Below are positions 51,213 to 59,146 of a stretch of 64,000 bases of DNA, piece by piece (within the stretch, counting starts at the first letter, position 1; every line of letters begins with the position of its first letter). Both the position numbers and the translations under genes were made by a program. This DNA is from Porticoccus sp041581635 (GTDB lineage Bacteria; Pseudomonadota; Gammaproteobacteria; Pseudomonadales; Porticoccaceae). Under the pieces are notes generated by a model. It saw nothing but the letters and a program-made list of their open reading frames with translations, was not told the origin of the DNA and ran no database searches. The stretch covers positions 1 through 64,000 of the forward strand of contig JBFICW010000001.1 in assembly GCA_041581635.1 (NCBI GenBank), in the 5' to 3' direction.

Positions 51213-51788
51213 TCACGAATTAAACAGCCCTTTGATGCTTACATCGGTCGTTTCTTCTTCAGTAAACTCCAGTAATTCGTAGGCGCCAAATTTAAAAAAG
51301 TTGGCAATGAAGACATCGGGCACTTGTTCGATGCGGATATTGTTCAGGTTAACCACGTCGTTATATAGCTCGCGGCGGTCGGCAATACTATTTTCAAGAT
51401 CTGAAATGCGCGCTTGTAAATTTTGAAATGACTGGTTGGCACGAAGTTCGGGGTAGTTCTCGGCCAAGGCAAATAGGCGGCCAAGACCGCTACGTAGCTC
51501 TGATTCAGCAATACCCAGAGCGCCAAGATCCTGGTTTTGTGCCGCGTTAGAAACCATGCTGCGCGCATTGACAACCTTTTGTAGAGTCTCTTGTTCGTAT
51601 TGCATGTATTCCTTGCAGGTTTCCACCAGCTTGGGTAGCTCGTCATGACGCTGTTTAAGCAAGACGTCGATATTTGACCAAGCTTGCGCAACCCGGTGTT
51701 TCAGTGCGACCAGATTGTTGTAGAGCGTAATCCCATAGCCGGCAAGCAGTAACAGTAAGCCAAGCAGGACAAAGGTGGAAACTGCCAT
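51213..51788 (-). CDS. lemA: LemA-family protein
   Basis: A 191-residue protein with one N-terminal membrane helix (FVLLGLLLLLAGYGITLYNN) followed by the LemA helical-bundle core: LVALKHRVAQAWSNIDVLLKQRHDELPKLVET, written here in parts, then YEQETLQKVVNAR, LFALAENYPELRANQSFQNL and YNDVVNLNNIRIEQVPDVFIA. LemA proteins are common and poorly understood. The GIDE-like gene behind it is a known neighbour type. It has its own AAGGATGACACA leader. Confidence 0.93.
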   Translation of the reverse strand: MAVSTFVLLGLLLLLAGYGITLYNNLVALKHRVAQAWSNIDVLLKQRHDELPKLVETCKEYMQYEQETLQKVVNARSMVSNAAQNQDLGALGIAESELRSGLGRLFALAENYPELRANQSFQNLQARISDLENSIADRRELYNDVVNLNNIRIEQVPDVFIANFFKFGAYELLEFTEEETTDVSIKGLFNS

Positions 51789-51945
51789 TGTGTCATCCTT
51801 CTCAAAACAGGTGTGTGAAGAATAGGGGCTTTGGTTGAGGCAGGCAATAGCTCTAGCTGAGGTTGTCGACAGGGCTATTTAATGGAGGATGAGCGGTAGG
51901 GGGAGAGCCTGTTGTAAATTGGTATTAAGAAACATCGATCTTGCA

Positions 51946-51979
51946 TAAAAACCGCCCGTTCAGAACAGATACGGGCGGT
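51946..51979 (-). terminator. rho-independent terminator of the histidine-rich repeat gene
   Basis: Read on the minus strand, ACCGCCCGT and ACGGGCGGT form a perfect 9-bp stem with an 11-nt loop, followed by TTTT. It lies 54 nt beyond the stop of the minus-strand gene at 52033. Confidence 0.85.
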
Positions 51980-52032
51980 AAACGGATAGTAATATGCGGG
52001 CGGCTAGCTGTTTGATGGTATTAATGTGTAGT

Positions 52033-52584
52033 CTAGCTATGATGTCTTGGGTTTCGATCTCGTCCCTCATTATGTTTGTGCCGGTTGTGTTTGTGGTCAG
52101 GTTTTTTGTCAGTGTCGTAATAAAAATCTCTTGAATAGCGGTTGGTAAGGCGTTCTTTTTGCTCGGCCCTTCGGTCCAGTGTTCGGTTGATATGATCACC
52201 TTTTCGATCAAGGTGGCGTTCTATTTTGTCACCCTTTCTGTCTAGTTTTCGTGCTTGCTGGTAGTCGCCTCTCAACCAGGCTTGATAAGCAGCACGATCA
52301 AGGCGTCGGTTGATCATTTCTCCCTTGTAATCGAGTCGTCGGTCAATGAGATCTCCTTTTCTGTCCAGGTAGTGTGCTGAGCGATGGTTGGAATCATGAT
52401 GATGTCTTGTCTCCCGATAGCCCCTGTGGTGATTTGTTTTGTAGAAGCCTTCCCCGAAGACACTTTTTATATAAAGTGCCCATTCTCCCGCGTCGTGATC
52501 GTGGTCTCTGTCGTGAGCTAGTGATAGTGTGGGTATAACTAACGTAATGGCTAAGATGGCGGCTAGAGATATTTTTTGTTTCAT
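52033..52584 (-). CDS. exported His/Arg/Asp-rich protein with LDRKGD repeats
   Basis: A 183-residue protein with a signal peptide of 23 residues (ending TLSLA). The mature N-terminus is His/Asp-rich (HDRDHDHDAGEW). An 11-residue repeat of the type LDRKGD-x-I-x-R-R then occurs at about 73-83, 84-94, 114-124 and 125-135, with a degenerate copy at 136. The C-terminal tail (KKPDHKHNRHKHNEG) is again His-rich. The repeats probably form an amphipathic helix, and the His clusters could bind metals; both are inference. Similar proteins occur in marine gammaproteobacteria, but I know of no function. Confidence 0.8.
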   Translation of the reverse strand: MKQKISLAAILAITLVIPTLSLAHDRDHDHDAGEWALYIKSVFGEGFYKTNHHRGYRETRHHHDSNHRSAHYLDRKGDLIDRRLDYKGEMINRRLDRAAYQAWLRGDYQQARKLDRKGDKIERHLDRKGDHINRTLDRRAEQKERLTNRYSRDFYYDTDKKPDHKHNRHKHNEGRDRNPRHHS

Positions 52585-52720
52585 CGTGTTCTACCTTATT
52601 AAAATGTCATTCGTGGGGTATAGAACGCAAAGCGGTCACAATCGTTGACAGGCTGTTTGTCGGTGGCGTTGTTAAGATGACGTCTGTCTTTGGAGTGGGT
52701 GAATGGTTGGAGGGAAAGTT

Positions 52721-54226
52721 ATGAGTAATTCAACGCTGCTTGCCATTGATCAGGGTACAACCAGTTCCCGAGCCATTTTGTTTTCGCAAACGGGTGACGT
52801 GCTCGATGTTCAGCAGAAAGAATTACGGCTGTATTACCCCCATAAGGGTTGGGTCGAGCAGCAGCCTGAGGATATTTGGCTTGATACCCAAGACTGCTGT
52901 AAAAAAATTCTAAGCAGAGCCGGGCACAAGCAAATGAGTGGGAGTCCTGTTGCCATTGGTATTACCAATCAGCGGGAAACAACCATCGTTTGGGATCGAA
53001 AATCAGGCCGTTCGGTATATAACGCCATTGTTTGGCAGGATCGACGAACAGCTAAATACTGCGATGACTTGAAAAAGCAGGGGTATGAAGCGGCTATAAC
53101 AAGTAAAACAGGGCTGCTACTCGATCCTTATTTTTCCGCCAGTAAAATAGCATGGATTCTCGATAATGTTGCCGGTGTTAGAGCGCGAGCTGAAAGAGGG
53201 GAGTTGGCATTTGGCACGGTAGATAGTTATTTGCTCTGGAAGCTCACCAACGGTGCCGTACATGCCACGGACGTGACTAATGCATCGCGTACCATGCTCT
53301 ACAACATCGTCGAGCAACGATGGGATAGCGAATTAATGTCACTGTTCAACATTCCCGCGAGCATGTTACCTGAGGTCAAAGACAATGTTGCTGCGTTTGG
53401 CTCAACTGATGTCAGTACCTTGGGTGTGGAAATACCTGTTGGGGGAGTGGCGGGCGATCAGCAGGCCGCGTTGATCGGTCAGGGTTGTTTCAAGCCGGGT
53501 ATGGTTAAGTCCACCTATGGTACCGGTTGCTTTGCCCTGATGAATATTGGTGCAGAGTTTAAGCCATCTCAAAACCGGTTGTTGACCACGGTGGCCTATC
53601 GTATTCATGGGCAAATAACCTACGCGATTGAAGGTTCTATCTTTGTGGCCGGGGCCGCTATCCAGTGGTTGCGCGACGGTCTGGGGTTGTTTGATGATGC
53701 CGGTGAAAGCGAAGCGCTCGCCATCTCTGTGGCAGACAACAACGAAGTCTATTTTGTGCCAGCCTTTACCGGGCTGGGTGCGCCCTATTGGTGTCCCGAA
53801 GCAAAAGCATTGATTATGGGGGTGTCGCGCGAAAGCACCCGGGCGCATATTGTTCGAGCCGCGCTGGAGGCCCAGGCCTATCAAACCCTCGATCTTATGG
53901 GTGCAATGCAGTCTGATAGTGGCCATCGGCCAGATGTCGTGCGCGTGGATGGCGGGTTGGCCTCCAACACGTTCGTGTGTCAGTTTTTGGCTGATATGCT
54001 GGATGTCTCTATTGAAGTCCCCCGTGTAACCGAGACAACCGCATGGGGTGCTGCGGTATTGGCCGGTGTGCAGGCTGGTTTGTTTGCTCGGATCGACGAT
54101 GTCTCGGAGGATTGGAGGGCCGATAAATGTTACCAACCAAACATGAAGGCTGCGGATCGTGAATCGCTTTATGGCGGTTGGAAAAAAGCTGTAGGGATGC
54201 TGCTTAAGAGCGCTGATCATAACTAG
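52721..54226 (+). CDS. glpK: glycerol kinase GlpK
   Basis: Phosphorylates glycerol to sn-glycerol 3-phosphate. ATG 52721 with a GGAGGGAAA ribosome-binding site gives 501 residues, the same as E. coli GlpK. FGGY-kinase motifs are LLAIDQGTTSSRAILF, GITNQRETTIVWD, IVWQDRRTAKYCD, GGVAGDQQAALIGQ, KSTYGTGCF and the C-terminal RVDGGLASNTFVCQFLADM. glpF, glpD and glpR are not next to it. The Ile/Gly residues for IIAGlc control were not checked. Confidence 0.95.
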   Translation: MSNSTLLAIDQGTTSSRAILFSQTGDVLDVQQKELRLYYPHKGWVEQQPEDIWLDTQDCCKKILSRAGHKQMSGSPVAIGITNQRETTIVWDRKSGRSVYNAIVWQDRRTAKYCDDLKKQGYEAAITSKTGLLLDPYFSASKIAWILDNVAGVRARAERGELAFGTVDSYLLWKLTNGAVHATDVTNASRTMLYNIVEQRWDSELMSLFNIPASMLPEVKDNVAAFGSTDVSTLGVEIPVGGVAGDQQAALIGQGCFKPGMVKSTYGTGCFALMNIGAEFKPSQNRLLTTVAYRIHGQITYAIEGSIFVAGAAIQWLRDGLGLFDDAGESEALAISVADNNEVYFVPAFTGLGAPYWCPEAKALIMGVSRESTRAHIVRAALEAQAYQTLDLMGAMQSDSGHRPDVVRVDGGLASNTFVCQFLADMLDVSIEVPRVTETTAWGAAVLAGVQAGLFARIDDVSEDWRADKCYQPNMKAADRESLYGGWKKAVGMLLKSADHN

Positions 54227-54330
54227 CGTCTTGCAACAAAATGGGTAGAAACAACCACTGCGTTAAAGGTGTGCGAGTGCTGTGGCAGTTAACCCTCAGG
54301 CTTTTCGGTAGGCCATGTTTTAGGCTGTGA

Positions 54331-54792
54331 TTACGTGGACAGGGCCAATGAGATTAGCGCAGCTTCTGCTTCAATAAATCTGATTTCTTCAGCTGTAAAT
54401 GGGTGGAAGCGTTCCAGCATCGAGCTGAAGTTTAGTGTGCCCCATGCGTTACCATTTTTATAAATGGGTGTACCAATATAGGTGTCTAAAGGAAGGCCTT
54501 CATATAGTGGATGCTTAAATAGGCAGGGCTCTCCTCTTAAGTTAATTAATCCAATGGTCTGACCACTGTCGATAACGTCGCGACAGTAACTATCCTGAAG
54601 ATGAAATACCTCCCCAGGGGAAAAGGGGTAGCAGTCAGATTTGACTGCGATGAGCGTATAGGTACCATTTTCAATATGGCTGACAGCCCCCGTGCTCAGA
54701 GAAAGGGTTTTAAGGCATTCGGAAATAATTTCTTCACACAGGGTTTTGATGTTGGGGCAGGGCATAAAAGCTACGATGATTTTATTGAACAA
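54331..54792 (-). CDS. stand-alone GAF-domain protein
   Basis: A 153-residue protein that is essentially one GAF domain: CLKTLSLSTGAVSHIENGTY, SPGEVFHLQDSYCRDVIDSG, LDTYIGTPIYKNGNAWGTLNF and FTAEEIRFIEAEAALISLAL. There is no output domain, signal or membrane helix. GAF domains bind small molecules or form dimers in signalling. Cysteines at CRDV and EPCLF are present, but the fRMsr cysteine pattern is not clear, so free-methionine-sulfoxide reductase is not proposed. Confidence 0.82.
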   Translation of the reverse strand: MFNKIIVAFMPCPNIKTLCEEIISECLKTLSLSTGAVSHIENGTYTLIAVKSDCYPFSPGEVFHLQDSYCRDVIDSGQTIGLINLRGEPCLFKHPLYEGLPLDTYIGTPIYKNGNAWGTLNFSSMLERFHPFTAEEIRFIEAEAALISLALST

Positions 54793-54866
54793 TGCTTATA
54801 GTAGCTGGAGTCTTTGTCTTATGGCATGTTTAAAATCAAAAATATCCCAATTAAGGTCGGGGTTCG

Positions 54867-55412
54867 TTACTCGCTATTATCCGAGTCGGCTTGACTGCCG
54901 GGAAGTGGTTTCCAGATGAAACCGGTTTTGGGTTTTTGCGTGTCAGGTTCTGCATCGCCGCGGTATTTAATCTGCATCCCTTTTAGAAAATTGCGTAATA
55001 CCTGATCTTTACACGTTCTATGATGTTTGTGGTCAGCCTTGCGGAAAAAGGCACTTAATTCGTGTTTGCTTAGGTGAAACTCCGCTAGATCCAAGATTTC
55101 TAATATATCTTCAGCCTTCAGGTTTAATGCGATTTTCAATTTCATTAAAATGGTGTTGTTGGTTAACCGTGTTTCCGGCTTTGGTTGCTCGCCGTCTTTT
55201 TTGCCTCGCATTTCGTTAATCAACCCATTGAGAAATGTCGCCAGCAGTGTGTCGCTACAGTTCTGGTAGGCCGGATCGTCCTCTTTCTTTAACCAGTCAC
55301 TGATCTGCTCGCGAGAAACTTGATGATCCCCCAAGCTAAAGATAGCCATCATTTTCGAATCGCTAAAATCGAAAGTGTAGCGGATGCGTCTCAAGATATC
55401 GTTGTTCGTCAT
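54867..55412 (-). CDS. DUF1456 (YehS-family) protein
   Basis: A 181-residue cytoplasmic protein containing two copies of the DUF1456 motif: NNDILRRIRYTFDFSDSKMM, with VSREQISDWLKKEDD and FLNGLI, and then NNTILMKLKIALNLKAEDIL, with LSKHELSAFFRKADH and FLKGM. The duplicated architecture is normal for YehS. The function is unknown. The C-terminal tail (residues 155-181) is low complexity. Confidence 0.9.
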   Translation of the reverse strand: MTNNDILRRIRYTFDFSDSKMMAIFSLGDHQVSREQISDWLKKEDDPAYQNCSDTLLATFLNGLINEMRGKKDGEQPKPETRLTNNTILMKLKIALNLKAEDILEILDLAEFHLSKHELSAFFRKADHKHHRTCKDQVLRNFLKGMQIKYRGDAEPDTQKPKTGFIWKPLPGSQADSDNSE

Positions 55413-55704
55413 ACATAGGCCCTGATTACAGCTGTATTTAGGTTGATGTCGTTTTATTCTAATCGAATGGGGTGTTGGTTGGGCCGTCTATCCCTCAATT
55501 GTGCAAGATTTTTCTTTTGATCCTTGATAAAAATTATCTAAGGATATGTAAAAGCCTGGGCAATAAACTATCGTTAGTTGCATTTTAATCTGTTAGACTC
55601 GTCTGTTCGTTGTAAATTGTTTAGTGACCTATAGAATTCGTAGTTCTGTGATTTTACTGATTCTATACAGGGAAATTGGGAAATAACTACAAAGAACTGA
55701 AATT
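55413..55704. other. 292-nt divergent gap with an 8-bp inverted repeat
   Basis: No gene is seen between the DUF1456 gene (minus) and the helicase-associated-repeat gene (plus). A perfect inverted repeat, TATAGAAT (55630-55637) and ATTCTATA (55660-55667), lies 38-75 nt ahead of the plus gene. It could be an operator or coincide with promoter -10-like sequences. The rest is A/T-rich. Confidence 0.45.
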
Positions 55705-56406
55705 ATGTATAGAAAAGACCTAGAGACAAGACTGCAAGAGACCACTGAGACAGAGTGGGATGTGGCATACGCACATTTAGCCGCGTATAAAGCCGAAAAA
55801 GGCAATTGTTTGGTGCCTCAGTTTTATATGGCTGAAGATGGTTTTACGCTAGGCTTTTGGTTGCTCAAGTTGCGTCGTGACTTTGCTGAAGGTCTCCTCA
55901 CGGAGGATCAAATTCAGCGCCTAAATACGCTCGAATTTGTCTGGGAGCCCCATGAACCACATTGGGAAAAAGGATTTGCTGAACTGCAGGCCTACCGACA
56001 CAAATATGGCACAAGCCTGGTACCTGAAAATTATACCACCCCTGGTGAGCACTACGAGCTAGGCGACTGGGCGAGAGCCCAGCGGCTTACTGAGGGGAAC
56101 TACCCCAGAGAAAAGTACCAGCGCCTATGTACGCTGGATTATGTCTGGGATCTTCGTGAATACGAATGGAAAAGGGCGTTTGCCGCTCTGGAGGAGTACA
56201 AAGAAGAACACGGCGACTGCTTGGTGCCCGAGGACTATGTCACTGAAGATGAGCTAGAGCTGGGTGTGTGGGTTATACAGCAGCGTACGGATTTGCATTA
56301 TAACTACCTTCCTTTGGAAAAAATGCTGAAACTGGATGAATTGGGTTTTGCCTGGGCAACTCAAGATGGCACGGGGCTAACGCTGCACATTCCTCGGAAA
56401 AAGTAA
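55705..56406 (+). CDS. three tandem helicase-associated (HA) repeats without a helicase
   Basis: A 233-residue protein built almost wholly of three repeats at about 17-80, 86-148 and 154-218. Each has W..(A/G)(Y/F)A.L..Y(K/R)...G.(C/S)LVP..Y......LG.W....R, then L..L(E/D)(F/Y)VW. This is the helicase-associated domain (PF03457 type), best known as tandem copies behind DEAD-type helicases in bacteria and diatoms, probably nucleic-acid binding. Here no helicase domain is present in the protein or its neighbours. Acidic character argues for a protein or RNA partner rather than bare DNA. The function is unknown. Confidence 0.75.
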   Translation: MYRKDLETRLQETTETEWDVAYAHLAAYKAEKGNCLVPQFYMAEDGFTLGFWLLKLRRDFAEGLLTEDQIQRLNTLEFVWEPHEPHWEKGFAELQAYRHKYGTSLVPENYTTPGEHYELGDWARAQRLTEGNYPREKYQRLCTLDYVWDLREYEWKRAFAALEEYKEEHGDCLVPEDYVTEDELELGVWVIQQRTDLHYNYLPLEKMLKLDELGFAWATQDGTGLTLHIPRKK

Positions 56407-56436
56407 CTCCGTCCGTTAACGTCTAATACCTGATGT

Positions 56437-56472
56437 AAAAAAGGGTCGCCCACACACAAGGCGACCCTTTTT
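56437..56472. terminator. bidirectional terminator between the HA-repeat gene and ettA
   Basis: A perfect stem with arms AAGGGTCGCC and GGCGACCCTT and a 9-nt loop is flanked by A and T runs on both sides, between two convergent genes. Confidence 0.93.
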
Positions 56473-56514
56473 CATACGGGGCATTCATGCTGCTTTGTGA
56501 TCGAAGCTCATTGC

Positions 56515-58179
56515 TTAATGCTTTAACCTTTTGTACTTCACCCGCTTGGGCTGAGCATCTTGGCCCTTTCGTTTGATAAAGTCCTCATGATATTCGGTGT
56601 AATCACCTTCAAATAGCACGACTTCACTGTCCCCTTCATAGGCCAGAATATGGGTTGCCACTCGATCGAGAAACCAGCGATCGTGGGAGATGACCATTAC
56701 GCAGCCAGGGAACGTTTGAATAGCCTCTTCCAGAGCGCGTAGGGTTTCAATATCTAAATCGTTTGAGGGCTCATCCAGAAGCAGCACGTTGGCACCCTGT
56801 TTCAGGGTGTTGGCCAGGTGAAGCCGGCCTCGTTCACCACCGGAGAGCTCTCCCACGCGTTTTTGTTGGTCGCTACCTTTAAAGTTGAAACGTCCGACAA
56901 AGGCGCGGGACGATACTTCGTAGTTGCCAATTTTCAAATTATCCTGACCCTCCGACACGGCTTCCCAGACGGTTTTACTGTCGTCGAGGTTTTCGCGGCT
57001 CTGCTCTACAAAGGCCAGTTCGACAGTTTCTCCAAGCGTGATGGTTCCGCTGTCGGGCCGCTCGGTGCCGGCAATCATTCTGAATAGCGTTGATTTACCG
57101 GCACCGTTGCCGCCCACAATGCCGACAATGGCTCCCTTGGGGATGCTAAAGGACAGATTGTCTATCAGTAATTCGTCGCCATAGCTCTTGCTGACACCGT
57201 CGAATTCAATGACCTTATCTCCCAGGCGTGGCCCGGGTGGGATGTAGATTTCATTGGTTTCGTTGCGGGCCTGGAAGTCTTGGGAATTCATTTCATCAAA
57301 CCGCGCCAGTCGCGCTTTGTTTTTGGCATGACGCCCCTTCGGGTTCTGGCGCACCCATTCGAGTTCATGTTTGATGGTCCGTTGACGTGCATCTTCCTGC
57401 TTTTGTTCCGTTTCAAGTCGCTGTTCTTTGGTTTCCAGCCAGGTGGTGTAATTGCCTTCGTAGGGAATACCGTGGCCGCGGTCTAGCTCAAGAATCCACC
57501 CGGCAACGTTGTCGAGAAAATATCGGTCGTGCGTGACGGCGACGACGGTACCAGAGAATTCTTCGAGGAATTTTTCCAGCCAGAAAACTGATTCGGCATC
57601 CAAGTGGTTGGTGGGTTCATCCAGCAGAATCATGTCGGGCTTGGAGAGTAATAAGCGACATAGTGCAACGCGACGTTTTTCGCCGCCGGAAAGTTTGGTG
57701 ACATCGGCTTCCCAGGGCGGAAGGCGCAGTGCATCTGCAGCAACTTCCAGTGTGTGGCTGAGGTTGTGGGCATCCCAGGTTTCAATAATGTTTTCGAGCT
57801 GCCCCTGGCGCTTGGCCAGTTTATCAAAATCTGCGTCTGGCGCTGCGTAGTCGGCATAGACCTGATCCAGTTCTTTCAGGGCATCTACAGCTTCTCGAAC
57901 ACCGTCTTCCACATTGCCTCGCACGTCTTTTTTAGGGTCAAGTTGAGGCTCCTGTGGCAGGTAGCCTACTTTGATATCGGGCATGGGGCGGGCTTCACCC
58001 TGAATATCTGTGTCGAGTCCGGCCATAATTTTTAGCAGGGTGGATTTCCCCGCACCGTTGAGGCCGAGTACGCCAATTTTTGCGCCAGGAAAAAAGGATA
58101 GTGAAATGTCTTTCAGTATTTCACGCTTGGGTGGGACAACTTTTCCCACGCGGTTCATGGTGTATACGTATTGAGCCAT
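56515..58179 (-). CDS. ettA: energy-dependent translational throttle protein EttA (ABC-F)
   Basis: A 554-residue ABC-F ATPase that binds the ribosomal E site and gates early elongation according to ATP/ADP ratio. Two ABC cassettes are present, with Walker A GLNGAGKSTLLK and GGNGAGKSTLFR, signatures LSGGEKRRVALCRLL and LSGGERGRLHLANTL, and Walker B ILLDEPTNHLD and LLLDEPSNDLD. The linker (PtIM, about 240-310) and the MAQYVYTMNRVGKVVPPKREIL start are typical of EttA. There is no membrane domain. It is convergent with the HA-repeat gene. Confidence 0.96.
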   Translation of the reverse strand: MAQYVYTMNRVGKVVPPKREILKDISLSFFPGAKIGVLGLNGAGKSTLLKIMAGLDTDIQGEARPMPDIKVGYLPQEPQLDPKKDVRGNVEDGVREAVDALKELDQVYADYAAPDADFDKLAKRQGQLENIIETWDAHNLSHTLEVAADALRLPPWEADVTKLSGGEKRRVALCRLLLSKPDMILLDEPTNHLDAESVFWLEKFLEEFSGTVVAVTHDRYFLDNVAGWILELDRGHGIPYEGNYTTWLETKEQRLETEQKQEDARQRTIKHELEWVRQNPKGRHAKNKARLARFDEMNSQDFQARNETNEIYIPPGPRLGDKVIEFDGVSKSYGDELLIDNLSFSIPKGAIVGIVGGNGAGKSTLFRMIAGTERPDSGTITLGETVELAFVEQSRENLDDSKTVWEAVSEGQDNLKIGNYEVSSRAFVGRFNFKGSDQQKRVGELSGGERGRLHLANTLKQGANVLLLDEPSNDLDIETLRALEEAIQTFPGCVMVISHDRWFLDRVATHILAYEGDSEVVLFEGDYTEYHEDFIKRKGQDAQPKRVKYKRLKH

Positions 58180-58265
58180 TGGATTTAGTAACTGTCAGGT
58201 TGTTTGGATTGACCCGTATTCTATCGGAAATACATTGGAAACATGAAACTCCTTCGGGGTTGTGT

Positions 58266-59009
58266 TCAGGTCTTCAAGCCTTTTACCGGTTGATCAAAGC
58301 CCAGGTTGCCCATTTCGATACCACGGCGAAAATCGATCATATGTTTTTTCATCCACTCTTCTGCTTTGTCGGGGTTGTTCTCGCAGATGGCGGCATAGAT
58401 GTGTTGATGTGCTACCAAAATGCGTTTGCCGGGTGATAGCGCTCTAATAACGGCACCCCAGGCCGCCGGGTAAAACAGCTCGTTGAGGGGCGCTCTAGCC
58501 AGTAGCAGTGCGCTGTTGTGGGTGGCGTTGGCGAGCAGGTTGTGAAATTCGATTTCAGATTCCAATAGCCTGTCGTGGTCGTCCATTGCCTCTTGGGTGT
58601 GAACCAGATTAGCGGCCAGTAATTGCTTGTCTTTTTTTGTCGCAGTGGTGCAGGCTAGCTTGCTGGCTAACGGCTCTAGCCCCATGGCGACTTGCCATAA
58701 CTCTTCATAGGTGACTTGGTGCATTAATAGCGCCGAGCTCACGGATCGTCCTACGGCATCGGTTTGGGGTAGGGTGGCAACCAGTCGTTTGCGGTCGGCC
58801 CTCCCCAGAATGCCAGCCTGTTCAAGTAATCGAATGGCTTCGCGAACGGTTGAGCGGGTTACGCCAAACTGTTCCGCGAGATCGGTTTCGGTGGGTAGTA
58901 ATTCCCCAGTTTTTATATCGCCGGAGATGATGGCGTTGCGAATGTGCTCGCTCACTACGCGGTAAGCGGGCTGATGGGCAAGCTTGTCAAAATTGATCGG
59001 TTTGGACAT
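58266..59009 (-). CDS. GntR-family (FadR subgroup) transcriptional regulator
   Basis: A 247-residue regulator. The N-terminal winged helix shows ISGDIKTGELLPTETDLAEQ and FGVTRSTVREAIRLLEQAGI, the classic GntR DNA-binding region. The C-terminal all-helical FCD domain (from about residue 90) shows the acidic/histidine pattern of metal-containing effector pockets (EIEFHNLLANATHNSALLL). It is divergent from icmF, and a perfect GntR-type operator lies between them, so it most likely controls icmF and itself. The effector could be an acyl-CoA or branched-chain acid; this is not visible from sequence. Confidence 0.9.
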   Translation of the reverse strand: MSKPINFDKLAHQPAYRVVSEHIRNAIISGDIKTGELLPTETDLAEQFGVTRSTVREAIRLLEQAGILGRADRKRLVATLPQTDAVGRSVSSALLMHQVTYEELWQVAMGLEPLASKLACTTATKKDKQLLAANLVHTQEAMDDHDRLLESEIEFHNLLANATHNSALLLARAPLNELFYPAAWGAVIRALSPGKRILVAHQHIYAAICENNPDKAEEWMKKHMIDFRRGIEMGNLGFDQPVKGLKT

Positions 59010-59088
59010 AAATTGCGGTATCCGGCTGGGTGTCGATAAATTAGTTAGGTGAATCGTGTCAGTTTATCAAAATTTGTTTGATTGACCT

Positions 59089-59101
59089 ATTGTCGGACAA
59101 T
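59089..59101. promoter_or_regulatory. GntR/FadR-type operator upstream of icmF
   Basis: ATTGTCGGACAAT is a perfect 6-bp inverted repeat around one G and fits the FadR-subfamily consensus TNGTNNNACNA exactly. It lies 46-58 nt upstream of the preferred icmF start and 80 nt upstream of the divergent regulator's start. A TTGACC hexamer at 59082-59087 adjoins it, so binding would block a promoter. Confidence 0.7.
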
Positions 59102-59146
59102 ATGTCAATATTTGCTATATTAAGTGTTAAGCACGAGACATTTTTT

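Noticed and set aside
53402..54220. A 272-codon open frame on the minus strand inside glpK
   Set aside because: It lies wholly antisense to a clear glycerol kinase and its translation shows no domain or plausible composition; it is a shadow of the coding strand.
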